Source of the DNA: a virus | Direction: 5' to 3' (one strand) | Virus record (IMG/VR): IMGVR_UViG_3300038701_001121 | Span: 1 to 38,496 of that record | Length of the DNA: 38,496 nt | Shown here: one piece after another, positions 28,437-35,979 of the stretch | How the letters are laid out: each line of letters begins with the position of its first letter | Numbering within the stretch: position 1 is the stretch's first letter | Translations under genes and position numbers: made by a program | Notes under the pieces: generated by a model | Databases searched by the model: none | Told to the model about the DNA's origin: nothing | Seen by the model: only the letters and a program-made list of their open reading frames with translations

Positions 28437-28882
28437 TCGACACCTTCGGGGCTGATCGCGAGTTCCTGCGTGTGCCCGCGCACAGATTCATAGGATTTGA
28501 TTTCGATGGTCGGCGGATTCCCCGCGGCCATGTGTTCTTCCGCTTCGGCCGCGTAGGCAAGGACAGATTCGTCGGTAACTTCGCCGCCGTCTTTGTGGTT
28601 GGCTACAAGAAATTCGCGGATCTCTTTCATGCCTTGCTCGTTCACTTCTCTTGGCTCGGGCGGTTCTACACTCCAAGTCCACGTGTATCCATCTATCTCC
28701 GCAGACGATTCTCCCGCATCAATCGCAGCCTCAATCGCTGCATACGCCTCAGCCCAGATATCATCGTTGCCGAGCACTCCCGGAGCGTCCGTGATCTCGC
28801 AAGACCCGTCGTCGTCGGTAATCAATGTGCCAGAGGTGGCGAATACGCTGTTTTCGCTGATGTTGATGTCTTGAATTTTCAT
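28433..28882 (-). CDS. Acidic protein of unknown function, operon partner of the KorA-like gene
   Basis: The protein has 149 residues from ATG 28882, the second ATG of AAAGGGGAATGACAATG. It is strongly acidic (EAYAAIEAAIDAGESSAEIDG, DDDGSCEI, then EVTDESVLAYAAEAEEH). A DNA-mimic or antirestriction role is one reading of such acidity, but no family is recognised. It is transcribed from the strong promoter 28935-28962. Frames open on the opposite strand here are shadows. Confidence 0.6.
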   Translation of the reverse strand: MKIQDINISENSVFATSGTLITDDDGSCEITDAPGVLGNDDIWAEAYAAIEAAIDAGESSAEIDGYTWTWSVEPPEPREVNEQGMKEIREFLVANHKDGGEVTDESVLAYAAEAEEHMAAGNPPTIEIKSYESVRGHTQELAISPEGVE

Positions 28883-28934
28883 TGTCATTCCCCTTTCGGT
28901 TGTTTTGGTTTCATGCCTCATCGACATGGTTCCC

Positions 28935-28962
28935 ATTATAGGGGTTTTGGATTGGGCGTCAA
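28935..28962 (-). promoter_or_regulatory. Strong sigma-70 promoter of the KorA-like operon
   Basis: On the minus strand TTGACG (28957-28962), a 16-bp spacer and a perfect TATAAT (28935-28940). No copy of the GGTAAC palindrome overlaps it, so it is not under the lysogeny repressor by that sign and may be active in the prophage. The divergent plus-strand genes start at 29004. Confidence 0.8.
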
Positions 28963-29003
28963 CACTTTTTCAACAGAAATATGAATTATTTTGAGGAGCG
29001 AAT

Positions 29004-29165
29004 ATGAGGGAGATTAGCCGGGCAGAACTGACATGGCCCGAAGCGCAGGAACTGTGCGCCAACATGGAAAACGGCGACGATCTATTGGCAGAACTCCGCG
29101 CAAACCCGTCCTATGCCATACAGATAGGCGACACGGTTTATGCGGTTGAGAGGGAGAAGGAATGA
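29004..29165 (+). CDS. Small hypothetical phage protein
   Basis: The protein has 53 residues, with GAGGAG five bases before ATG 29004. MREISRAELTWPEAQELCAN leads into a helix-strand pattern (YAIQIGDTVYAVERE). It overlaps the next start by 4 bp (ATGA). Function unknown. Confidence 0.58.
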   Translation: MREISRAELTWPEAQELCANMENGDDLLAELRANPSYAIQIGDTVYAVEREKE

Positions 29166-29329
29166 GCGACAAGTGGGAATACATCAAGATTGATAGCGTA
29201 ACGCATCTTAATGACTTCGGTGCCGAAGGATGGGAACTGGTCGCGGTCATCAATAACGGCCCTGGTTACGGGCCTGAATTCATTTTGAAACGCAAGATTG
29301 ACGGAAGGAAGAAACGTGCCAAGAACTGA
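29162..29329 (+). CDS. DUF4177-like small protein
   Basis: The protein has 55 residues. WEYIKIDSVTHLNDFGAEGWE followed by LVAVINN and FILKRK follows the DUF4177 pattern (WEYxxV, LxxLGxEGWELVxV, ...LKR). The C-terminus is strongly basic. It overlaps the next gene by 14 bp. Function unknown. Confidence 0.68.
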   Translation: MSDKWEYIKIDSVTHLNDFGAEGWELVAVINNGPGYGPEFILKRKIDGRKKRAKN

Positions 29330-29597
29330 TCTGACAAAACGCCAGCAAGAGATATTCGATTTCATCGTCGAGTATTGGGCTTCTCACGGCTACGGCCCGA
29401 ACACGAAGGATGTTCAGCGGAAATTTGAATTCGCATCCTACACCTCGGCACAAAATCACCTGATGGCTCTCGCCAACAAGGGCTATGTGGAAATGGTGCC
29501 CGGTTCCATCTATCCCGCAGGATTGAAAATCGCCATCCAGCAGACTGTTTCACAATTGGTTTCACATGAAACTAGCGTGACAAATACCCCGCATTAA
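29316..29597 (+). CDS. LexA-type winged-helix DNA-binding protein without protease domain
   Basis: The protein has 93 residues from GTG 29316, with GGAAGGAAG upstream. TDLTKRQQEIFDFIVEYWAS, then GYGPNTKDVQRKF and SAQNHLMALANKGYV, is the LexA N-terminal DNA-binding domain. The C-terminal autoprotease domain is absent, so it may compete at LexA-like sites or regulate the late genes directly downstream. The 62 bp before terS hold the dispersed motif 29636-29651 and nothing else I can support. Confidence 0.75.
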   Translation: MPRTDLTKRQQEIFDFIVEYWASHGYGPNTKDVQRKFEFASYTSAQNHLMALANKGYVEMVPGSIYPAGLKIAIQQTVSQLVSHETSVTNTPH

Positions 29598-29635
29598 TTG
29601 GCTTATTGCGCAGAGCCATAACCTCTAAAATTGGT

Positions 29636-29651
29636 GGGGTCAAGTCTTGAA
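29636..29651 (+). repeat. Dispersed GGGGTCAAGTCTTGAA motif, copy 2
   Basis: Matches the minus-strand motif at 2255-2272 with one mismatch over 16 bases. It lies 9 bp before the terS start. Both copies stand directly upstream of late genes (terS and scaffold), but in opposite orientation. Confidence 0.5.
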
Positions 29652-29659
29652 TTTTTCAA

Positions 29660-30046
29660 ATGCGCCCTACCAAGTATTGCCCGGAAATCGTTCAACGTGC
29701 CAAAGAGTACGTTGATGGCGCGTACCTCGAAGAAGGGGAAGTGCTGCCGACGATTGAAGGGCTTTCGCTGTACCTGGATATCTCACGCGATACGGTTTAC
29801 GCATGGGGGAAACACGAGGACAGGCAGGCGTTTTCGGACATCCTTGGTACGGTCATGGCAAAACAGGGCCGAGAGCTGCTTAACGGTGGGCTGAAAGGCA
29901 CCTACAACCCCACGATTACCAAGTTGATGCTGACCAAGCACGACTACTCCGACAAATCCCAATCCGAAGTCAGCGGCCCCGATGGTGGGCCGATTCAGAC
30001 TGATACCGAATTCCGCATAACCGTTGTGTCCCCGGAGGACTCATGA
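29660..30046 (+). CDS. Terminase small subunit, P22 gp3-like
   Basis: The protein has 128 residues. The segment PTIEGLSLYLDISRDTVYAW, then GKHEDRQAFSDILGTVMAKQGRELLNGGLKG and HDYSDK, parallels P22 gp3 (GLCIFLDI, KREDF, ITARIDGMI) and the GP3_package family. It should recognise the packaging start site and form a ring with the large subunit. There is no good Shine-Dalgarno upstream of ATG 29660. Three signal-peptide genes and two small genes separate it from terL, instead of the usual direct neighbourhood. Confidence 0.85.
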   Translation: MRPTKYCPEIVQRAKEYVDGAYLEEGEVLPTIEGLSLYLDISRDTVYAWGKHEDRQAFSDILGTVMAKQGRELLNGGLKGTYNPTITKLMLTKHDYSDKSQSEVSGPDGGPIQTDTEFRITVVSPEDS

Positions 30047-30762
30047 AGCATATTCTTTTCGCCCTGCTGTTCTTCTCGATGTCGGCCTCGGCTGATGTAG
30101 ACGTCAGAATTGTTACCAATGTATTGGCCAATGACTCAGACGGCATTGCCGAGGATCAGACCACGGCAGGCGCAGACGATCTGACGCTCGACGGCGACTT
30201 GGTTGACTCCGGCGTTGCCTATCTCCCGGAAGCGCAGATTATCTCTATCGAGTCTACCGGCAACCTGTCGGGTGTGACGTTCACGGTTACGGGCAAGGAT
30301 GCTGATTACGCCGATGTTTCCGAGGATGTGACCGGCCCGAACAACGCCACGGTTAAGACGACCAATCACTTTCTGACAGTCTCAAACATTGCAGTGGATG
30401 GCGCGGTCGGGACTAACGTTGAAGTCGGCGCATTGGCTGCTGACGGGATGGTGACACGGCACATTCAGGTGGAGCCGAAGCGCCAAGGCTACCCGATGAC
30501 TCTCGGCGTTGAACTATCGGCAGGTACTGGAACATTCGGCTATCAGTATTCCATCGACAAGCCCAATGCAGGCTACTACGCGCAGTCCTATCAGCACTCA
30601 GGCTCGTGGCGTGACGCTGTAGGGCTTGATCCTGACACCAATACAGCGACGGGTGAGGATAACATCATTGCTCCCATTCGCGCTGTTAGAGGGCTTGTAA
30701 CGACAGGCTCCACGACCGGCGTGTACGTGTTCAAAGCCTTGCAGGGGGACGTGCCGCAATGA
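30043..30762 (+). CDS. Exported phage structural-like protein 1
   Basis: The protein has 239 residues. A Sec-type signal (MKHILFALLFFSMSASA, then D) is followed by a beta-rich domain of a type usually found in non-exported phage virion proteins: DGIAEDQTTAGADDLTLDG, LSGVTFTVTGKDADY, VTGPNNATV and AVDGAVGTNVEVG. The stop of terS overlaps its ATG (ATGA). An exported form of a virion domain is unusual. It may be a surface-acting or envelope protein, or the leader may be a membrane-insertion segment of a virion protein. Confidence 0.7.
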   Translation: MKHILFALLFFSMSASADVDVRIVTNVLANDSDGIAEDQTTAGADDLTLDGDLVDSGVAYLPEAQIISIESTGNLSGVTFTVTGKDADYADVSEDVTGPNNATVKTTNHFLTVSNIAVDGAVGTNVEVGALAADGMVTRHIQVEPKRQGYPMTLGVELSAGTGTFGYQYSIDKPNAGYYAQSYQHSGSWRDAVGLDPDTNTATGEDNIIAPIRAVRGLVTTGSTTGVYVFKALQGDVPQ

Positions 30763-31508
30763 GGATTCTGATTGCCTTCCTGCTGACCTTCACCCTGTCC
30801 GCCCATGCGGACATTTCTGGTTTTGGGCAAGGCGTCCAGCTTGTCCGGTATGACTCTCTTCCAAACGGTGACTGCCTCGGCTTCCGCGATTCAGGCGGTG
30901 TGCCTGTTGACGTTGTGTGCCTGGATTCCAGCGATGATCTGAATATCGGTGATGCGACGGGAGTGGATGCTGTCAACATACGATCCGGTGGGTCTGTGAC
31001 TATCTACGGCAGTTCGGCGAATCGTGGCTTGGTGGTACAGCAGACTGGCGCCCAAGATGCGGTATTTATTGACCATGACGTAAACACGAATGCTATAGAG
31101 ATAGACAGTGAGGCGACTAGCTCCAACGTCATCCAGTTTAATTCCCCCGCAACCACTACCGGCATTGGTATTGCTGCTGTCACTTTCGACTCTCTGACGA
31201 CTGGCTCTGCACTGTCCGCAGCCAGCAATAGCGCAGACACCAGCACTCGCTCAGTCGCCCAATTCGTCAACGACAACGTGCTGGCCACTGGCGCTACTGT
31301 AGCGACGTTCCAGCAGGATGCTGCATTGCAGGCCATCACCATCGACCAAGGCGCGTCATCCTCATTCTTGGATTTTGTCGGCAACGCTGACGCCACGACG
31401 ACAGACCCCGTATCGACCAATACGACAGCCGGGGCGCTGCAAGGTTTTTTGCAGATTGAGGTGAACGGCACGAAATATTGGCTCCCCTTCTACGCTGACC
31501 CTTCATAG
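30759..31508 (+). CDS. Exported phage structural-like protein 2
   Basis: The protein has 249 residues. It begins with a second clear signal sequence (MRILIAFLLTFTLSAHA, then D). The mature part has fibre-like beta repeats with many Asn, Ser and Thr residues (VNIRSGGSVTIYGSSANRG, then AIEIDSEATSSNVIQF), and closes with GFLQIEVNGTKYWLPFYADP, a terminal motif like those of phage tail proteins. It overlaps the previous stop by 4 bp and is probably co-translated. Confidence 0.7.
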   Translation: MRILIAFLLTFTLSAHADISGFGQGVQLVRYDSLPNGDCLGFRDSGGVPVDVVCLDSSDDLNIGDATGVDAVNIRSGGSVTIYGSSANRGLVVQQTGAQDAVFIDHDVNTNAIEIDSEATSSNVIQFNSPATTTGIGIAAVTFDSLTTGSALSAASNSADTSTRSVAQFVNDNVLATGATVATFQQDAALQAITIDQGASSSFLDFVGNADATTTDPVSTNTTAGALQGFLQIEVNGTKYWLPFYADPS

Positions 31509-31516
31509 GAACTGAC

Positions 31517-31870
31517 ATGAAATACATTCTTGCCCTGCTTCTGACTGTTTCCATGCCCGTTATGGCTGGCCCTTACGAGGACAGAGCCGAGGCGCTATTG
31601 ACCGCTGCTTTCGGCAAATCTCCGCAATCGAGCGACATAGACAGCTATCTGAACTACAGCGTCGTGGCGTTTCAGGCGCTGATACCTGCTGGCGACAACC
31701 CGGCTGAGTACACGCGGGAGCAGAAAGCAGAACTGTTCCTACACGGTGTGGCTCATGTGATGCGTGACACGAACAAGCGGGTAGCAGAGCAGCAGGCAAG
31801 GGAAGCCGCGAAAGCCGCGTATGAAGCTGCGGTACAGGCTGCTATTGAGAGTTCGGCGGCTGATTTGTGA
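31517..31870 (+). CDS. Exported helical protein 3
   Basis: The protein has 117 residues with a third signal sequence (MKYILALLLTVSMPVMA, then G). The mature part is helical and ends in an Ala/Glu-rich coiled-coil-like tail (REAAKAAYEAAVQAAIESSA). It shares TGATG with the next gene. Three consecutive genes with N-terminal export signals point to one joint task outside the cytoplasm. Confidence 0.65.
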   Translation: MKYILALLLTVSMPVMAGPYEDRAEALLTAAFGKSPQSSDIDSYLNYSVVAFQALIPAGDNPAEYTREQKAELFLHGVAHVMRDTNKRVAEQQAREAAKAAYEAAVQAAIESSAADL

Positions 31871-32091
31871 TGGACGACAAGAATGGTGATGAAAAATTGA
31901 TGACCCCGGAACTAGAGCGCAACTTTCTACGAGACCTTGCCGACCGCAACACTGTTTCTGATGCTCTCGCTGCTTTCCCTGAGACTGGCCGTATTAAGTT
32001 CCGATCCCCCGAAATGGAAAGGCTCAAGCTCGCTCTCGTCCTGAACATGGAGGCTGACCACCTCGACGAGATGTTAGGTGGGGATGACTAA
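31870..32091 (+). CDS. Small hypothetical phage protein
   Basis: The protein has 73 residues from ATG 31870, which shares one base with the upstream stop (TGATG); a GTG three bases earlier is less likely. It is acidic and helical (LERNFLRDLADRNTVSDALA). No family recognised. Confidence 0.6.
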   Translation: MDDKNGDEKLMTPELERNFLRDLADRNTVSDALAAFPETGRIKFRSPEMERLKLALVLNMEADHLDEMLGGDD

Positions 32092-32378
32092 TGGACGACC
32101 TCAAGCGCCGCAAGGATGACCACTGGCACATAGGCAAGACCCTTGATGCCGGTCATCTGCTAACCACAGTCCTGATGATCGTTGGAGTAACGCTCTACTT
32201 CGGCAACATGGACAAGCGGATAGCGGTACTTGAGGACAGGCAAATGATTCAGGAAGAAATGCGCCAAGACCTGAAAGAAATCAAGATGGCGATAGCTGCC
32301 CTGCCCGACTTTGTTGAGCGCAAGGATGAGACAGACCGGGATCAGTGGCGGGCTATTCGCGAAATGCGGGATGACTAG
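32091..32378 (+). CDS. Membrane-anchored coiled-coil protein
   Basis: The protein has 95 residues. A short basic start (DDLKRRKDDHWHIGKTL) leads to one membrane helix (LLTTVLMIVGVTLYF), then a coiled coil (KRIAVLEDRQMIQEEMRQDL). This topology is common in phages, where such proteins are called holin or spanin components, but the place before terL does not match a lysis cassette. It could act with the three exported proteins. Confidence 0.6.
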   Translation: MDDLKRRKDDHWHIGKTLDAGHLLTTVLMIVGVTLYFGNMDKRIAVLEDRQMIQEEMRQDLKEIKMAIAALPDFVERKDETDRDQWRAIREMRDD

Positions 32379-33802
32379 TGCCGGATGTTCAGATCCCCGC
32401 ACGATTCCTGCCGTTCCTCAAGAAGCCGAAGCGGTTCAAGGCCATATTCGGCGGCCGTGGTTCAGGCAAGACCCAGAACGCGGCCAAGATTGACGTTATC
32501 GACGCACGGACAAAAGGGGTCAAGACGGCCTGCTTCCGTGAGTATCAGAACACCATTGACGATTCGAGTTATGCAGTCATTAAGTCAGAGATTCAGGGAA
32601 TGCAGGTGCCGGGTTTTGAAATCCAGCAACGGCGCATTCTCATGGATGGCGAGGACTGCTTTATCTTCCGTGGTCTGGCCCGCAATCCAGAGGGGGTCAA
32701 GTCTCTATTCGGCTTCAATCGTGCGTGGGTTGATGAAGCGCAAACCCTGTCTGATGAGTCGTTGAAGATGCTGACGCCTACCTTCCGCGAACCTGGCTCC
32801 GAACTGTGGTTTACCGCGAACCTGCGGAGCATTGCCGACCCGTTCAGCCAGCGTTTCTTTGTGCCGTTTCAGTCTGAGTTGCGCGCCACGGGGTTCTATG
32901 AAGATGACCTGCACATGATTGCGTGGGTGAACTACTCGGACAATCCGTTTTTCCCTGACGATCTTGAGCAGGAACGTCTGTTCGACCTTGAGAACAAAAG
33001 CAGGGCGCTGTACAGGCACGTTTGGGAGGGTGAGCCATACGATGAGGTTGAGGATTCAATCATCCCTGTCGAGTGGTTTGATGCTGCCATAGATGCGCAT
33101 GTGAAGCTGGGCTATGAACCGGAAGGCGCGATTGTTGCTGCTCACGACCCCGCTGATTCAGGTGACGCAAAGGGATACGCGCTCAGGCATGGCGTCGTGT
33201 TCCTTGACGTGGACGAAATGAGTTCAGGCGACGGTGCAGATGGTTGCGCATGGGCGATTGATAAGGCGCTCGCTGCCGGTGCTGACTGGTTTATCTGGGA
33301 TGGCGACGGCATGGGCGTGCTGCTCAAGCCGCAGATAGCCCGCGCACTTGACGGTAAGCGCGTGGATTACGCCATGCACAAGGGTTCTGAGGGGGTAGAT
33401 AACCCCGAGGCAGACTACCTGCCCACCGACACCCGCGACCCGGTGAAACGCAAGAAAAACAAGGAATCTCTGCTGAATAAGCGCGCTCAATCATGGATGG
33501 ACACGGCGCGACGATTCCACAACACGTACCTCGCAGTGGAGAAAGGCGTGTATATCGACCCGCTTGAGCAGATATCCCTGTCCTCAAAGATTAATTGCAT
33601 CGACAAGCTGCGCTCGGAGATATGCCGGATACCCCGGAAGTCGAACAATTCAGGGAAGATCCAAATCATGTCCAAGAAAGAAATGGAAGGACTCGGCATT
33701 CCGTCCCCAAACATGGGTGACTCGGTAAATATGGCGTCCTACTTCACGCCTGTTGTTGGTACGCCGGTCGTCAAACTCAACTTTAAGGGCTGGGGCAGAT
33801 GA
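32378..33802 (+). CDS. terL: Terminase large subunit
   Basis: The protein has 474 residues from GTG 32378, which shares one base with the upstream stop. Walker A GGRGSGKT is at 25-32 and Walker B AWVDEA at 116-121, with a coupling motif around FTANLR (145-150). The nuclease domain includes HDPADSGD near 256-263 and WDGDGMG near 307-313 as acidic clusters. Size and motifs match Sf6/P22-type headful terminases. The portal gene follows with an ATGA overlap. It should drive DNA into the procapsid and cut the concatemer. Confidence 0.93.
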   Translation: MPDVQIPARFLPFLKKPKRFKAIFGGRGSGKTQNAAKIDVIDARTKGVKTACFREYQNTIDDSSYAVIKSEIQGMQVPGFEIQQRRILMDGEDCFIFRGLARNPEGVKSLFGFNRAWVDEAQTLSDESLKMLTPTFREPGSELWFTANLRSIADPFSQRFFVPFQSELRATGFYEDDLHMIAWVNYSDNPFFPDDLEQERLFDLENKSRALYRHVWEGEPYDEVEDSIIPVEWFDAAIDAHVKLGYEPEGAIVAAHDPADSGDAKGYALRHGVVFLDVDEMSSGDGADGCAWAIDKALAAGADWFIWDGDGMGVLLKPQIARALDGKRVDYAMHKGSEGVDNPEADYLPTDTRDPVKRKKNKESLLNKRAQSWMDTARRFHNTYLAVEKGVYIDPLEQISLSSKINCIDKLRSEICRIPRKSNNSGKIQIMSKKEMEGLGIPSPNMGDSVNMASYFTPVVGTPVVKLNFKGWGR

Positions 33803-35979
33803 ACTACGACGACCACGACAAGGCGCTTGACCTGCTGAAACTCGCGCAAGAGGCGGACGAGGAACAGCGGGAGAGAGCGAGAGAGGAAAGGCGGTTCCTG
33901 TTACCTGTACCTGGCGCGCAATGGGATGACTATTGGTGGGAGCAGTGCGAAGGCAAGCCGCGTTACACGTTTGATTTAACCTCGCCGGTCATCAAGCAGG
34001 TGACGGATGAAATGGAGCAAAAGGATTTCTCCATTGGTGTCGAGCCTGCCGGTGGTGATTCTACCGATGAGATAGCGCTGCGCTTTGATGGGCTGATGAG
34101 AACCATTCAGAACCTGTCAGATGCCGACATGGTGTACGACGCTGCGTCTAAATCGGTTGTGGTGTCAGGGTTTGACGGCTGGGAAATCAGGCAGGAGTAC
34201 GTCAATCCCGATGCATTTGAGCAGGATCTGACGATTCGGCCTGTTCGCAACTTCCTTGACCGCGTTTGGTTCGACCACCGCACCGAGGAAGTTGACGCGA
34301 GGGACGCCCGGCACGTATTCAAACTGACCGCGATTCCTTCCGGCGACTTTGAAGAAAAGTACAAGCGCAGCGGCAAGTCTCTGTCCCTGGATAAAGCGAA
34401 AACCTCAGTCCTGAAGCAGAAGGACGTGGTGGTTTGCGGCGAGATTTACTACATCAAGGAAGCCCCGCGCACGTTGGGCCAGTTCTCGGATGGTTCGGTA
34501 TTCGATATTGAGTCAGACGATTACAAGAAAGTCGCTGACGAACTGACAGAAGCAGGCATTACCCTGCTCAAGACCCGCAAGACCAAGAAATATCAGGTAT
34601 TCATCCGCAAATTTGACGCGGAAGGCTGGCTTGATGAGGCGCAGCCCACCGTATTCGACAAACTGCCGATTATCCCCATGTACGGGAACTTTCAGGTAGT
34701 TGAAAACCGGGTTGTGTACCACGGTGAAGTGGCTCCCCTGATGGACCCTCAGAAGGTGTTCAACTACGCCAAGTCTCGCGAGGTTGAGGAAGGCGCGCTT
34801 GCTCCGCGTGAGAAGTTGATGATGACTGCTGAGCAGGCGGCGGGGCACGACGAATCCCTGCAAACCATGAACACCAACGCTGACCCGGTTCAGTTGTACA
34901 ACCATGTCGATAATCAGCAGGCCCCGTACAAAATCGGTGGACCGAACATCAACCCGCATCTGCAAAACCTGTCTACTTCGATGGCAGATACCATATTAGG
35001 TATATCTGGCCGGTTTGCTGCGGCGCAGGGCGACAACCCCGGCCTGCAATCAGGCGTGGCTATCGAGCAATTGCAGGAGAAATCAAGCGCAGGCTCATCA
35101 GGCTACATCCGGGCAAGAGAAATCGCTCAGGCGCGCACCTATCAGGTTCTGTTAGGCGCTATTCCGAAGGTATACGACACGGTGCGTCAGGTGCTGATTA
35201 CAGGTGAGGACGGCTCCAAAGAGCGCGTATTCATCAACAAGCCCATCTATGACAATGAAACGAACGAATTCGTCGAACTGATTGATTTTTCACAAGGCAT
35301 CTATGACGTGACCTGCAAGGCTGGCCCTGGCTTCCGTACTCGACAGGATGAGACTGTCAAGACGATTACCGAGGTGGGAAAAGTCGTACCTGGCGCCGTG
35401 GAAATGAACGCAGACATTGTGATGAACAGCGTCAACGCGCCGGGCATGACCGAGGCGGCAGAGCGTGTTCGTCGGGCGCTTCTGGTTCAGGGCACTATAC
35501 CCGAAGATCAGATGACCGAGGACGAAAAACAGTTCCTGAAACAGCGCGCTCAAGAGCAGCAGGAGCCTGACGCAATGATGGTCGCTGCACAGGCTGAAAT
35601 GGAGAAGGCGAAGGCGGCGCAAGAGCAGAACCAGATCAAGTTTGCCGAGGCTAACGCACGATTGGCAGAGCGTGAACTGAAAGTGCAGCAGGCGCAATTC
35701 AAGCTGATGCAGGACAACGCCAAGATCCAGTTGCAGGCAGAGCAAGAGGCCCACCAACGGCAGATGGATCAGGTGAAGGCGCAGTTAACGCAAGCGCAGA
35801 CTCAGGGGCAGGTGATTGAGAACCGGATCAAGGTTGAAGAACTGCGGCTGATGCCCACTGAAAAGTTGATTGAACTGGCTAACTCAGGTCAGTCATCAGG
35901 CGCAAGAGCGGACTTTGTTTTTGACCCCCAAACGAGGCGGATTCGTGGCAACGGTGGAGTTAGCAGGCAAGCTGGTTGA
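33799..35979 (+). CDS. Portal protein, P22 gp1-like
   Basis: The protein has 726 residues, nearly the same as P22 portal (725). It opens with DKALDLLKLAQEADEEQRER, holds the wing and stem parts typical of the P22_portal family (FDGWEIRQEYVNPDAFEQDL, then GFRTRQDETVKTITEVGK), and ends in a long Gln-rich coiled coil (about 600-690), comparable to the barrel of P22. It forms the 12-subunit ring through which DNA enters and leaves. The next gene starts inside its 3' end. Confidence 0.93.
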   Translation: MNYDDHDKALDLLKLAQEADEEQRERAREERRFLLPVPGAQWDDYWWEQCEGKPRYTFDLTSPVIKQVTDEMEQKDFSIGVEPAGGDSTDEIALRFDGLMRTIQNLSDADMVYDAASKSVVVSGFDGWEIRQEYVNPDAFEQDLTIRPVRNFLDRVWFDHRTEEVDARDARHVFKLTAIPSGDFEEKYKRSGKSLSLDKAKTSVLKQKDVVVCGEIYYIKEAPRTLGQFSDGSVFDIESDDYKKVADELTEAGITLLKTRKTKKYQVFIRKFDAEGWLDEAQPTVFDKLPIIPMYGNFQVVENRVVYHGEVAPLMDPQKVFNYAKSREVEEGALAPREKLMMTAEQAAGHDESLQTMNTNADPVQLYNHVDNQQAPYKIGGPNINPHLQNLSTSMADTILGISGRFAAAQGDNPGLQSGVAIEQLQEKSSAGSSGYIRAREIAQARTYQVLLGAIPKVYDTVRQVLITGEDGSKERVFINKPIYDNETNEFVELIDFSQGIYDVTCKAGPGFRTRQDETVKTITEVGKVVPGAVEMNADIVMNSVNAPGMTEAAERVRRALLVQGTIPEDQMTEDEKQFLKQRAQEQQEPDAMMVAAQAEMEKAKAAQEQNQIKFAEANARLAERELKVQQAQFKLMQDNAKIQLQAEQEAHQRQMDQVKAQLTQAQTQGQVIENRIKVEELRLMPTEKLIELANSGQSSGARADFVFDPQTRRIRGNGGVSRQAG

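Noticed and set aside
28097-28984. Long plus-strand open frame of 295 codons
   Set aside because: It is antisense to the KorA-like and acidic genes, has Arg/Phe-rich low-quality composition, and no ribosome site; the minus-strand genes have recognisable family, promoter and start units.
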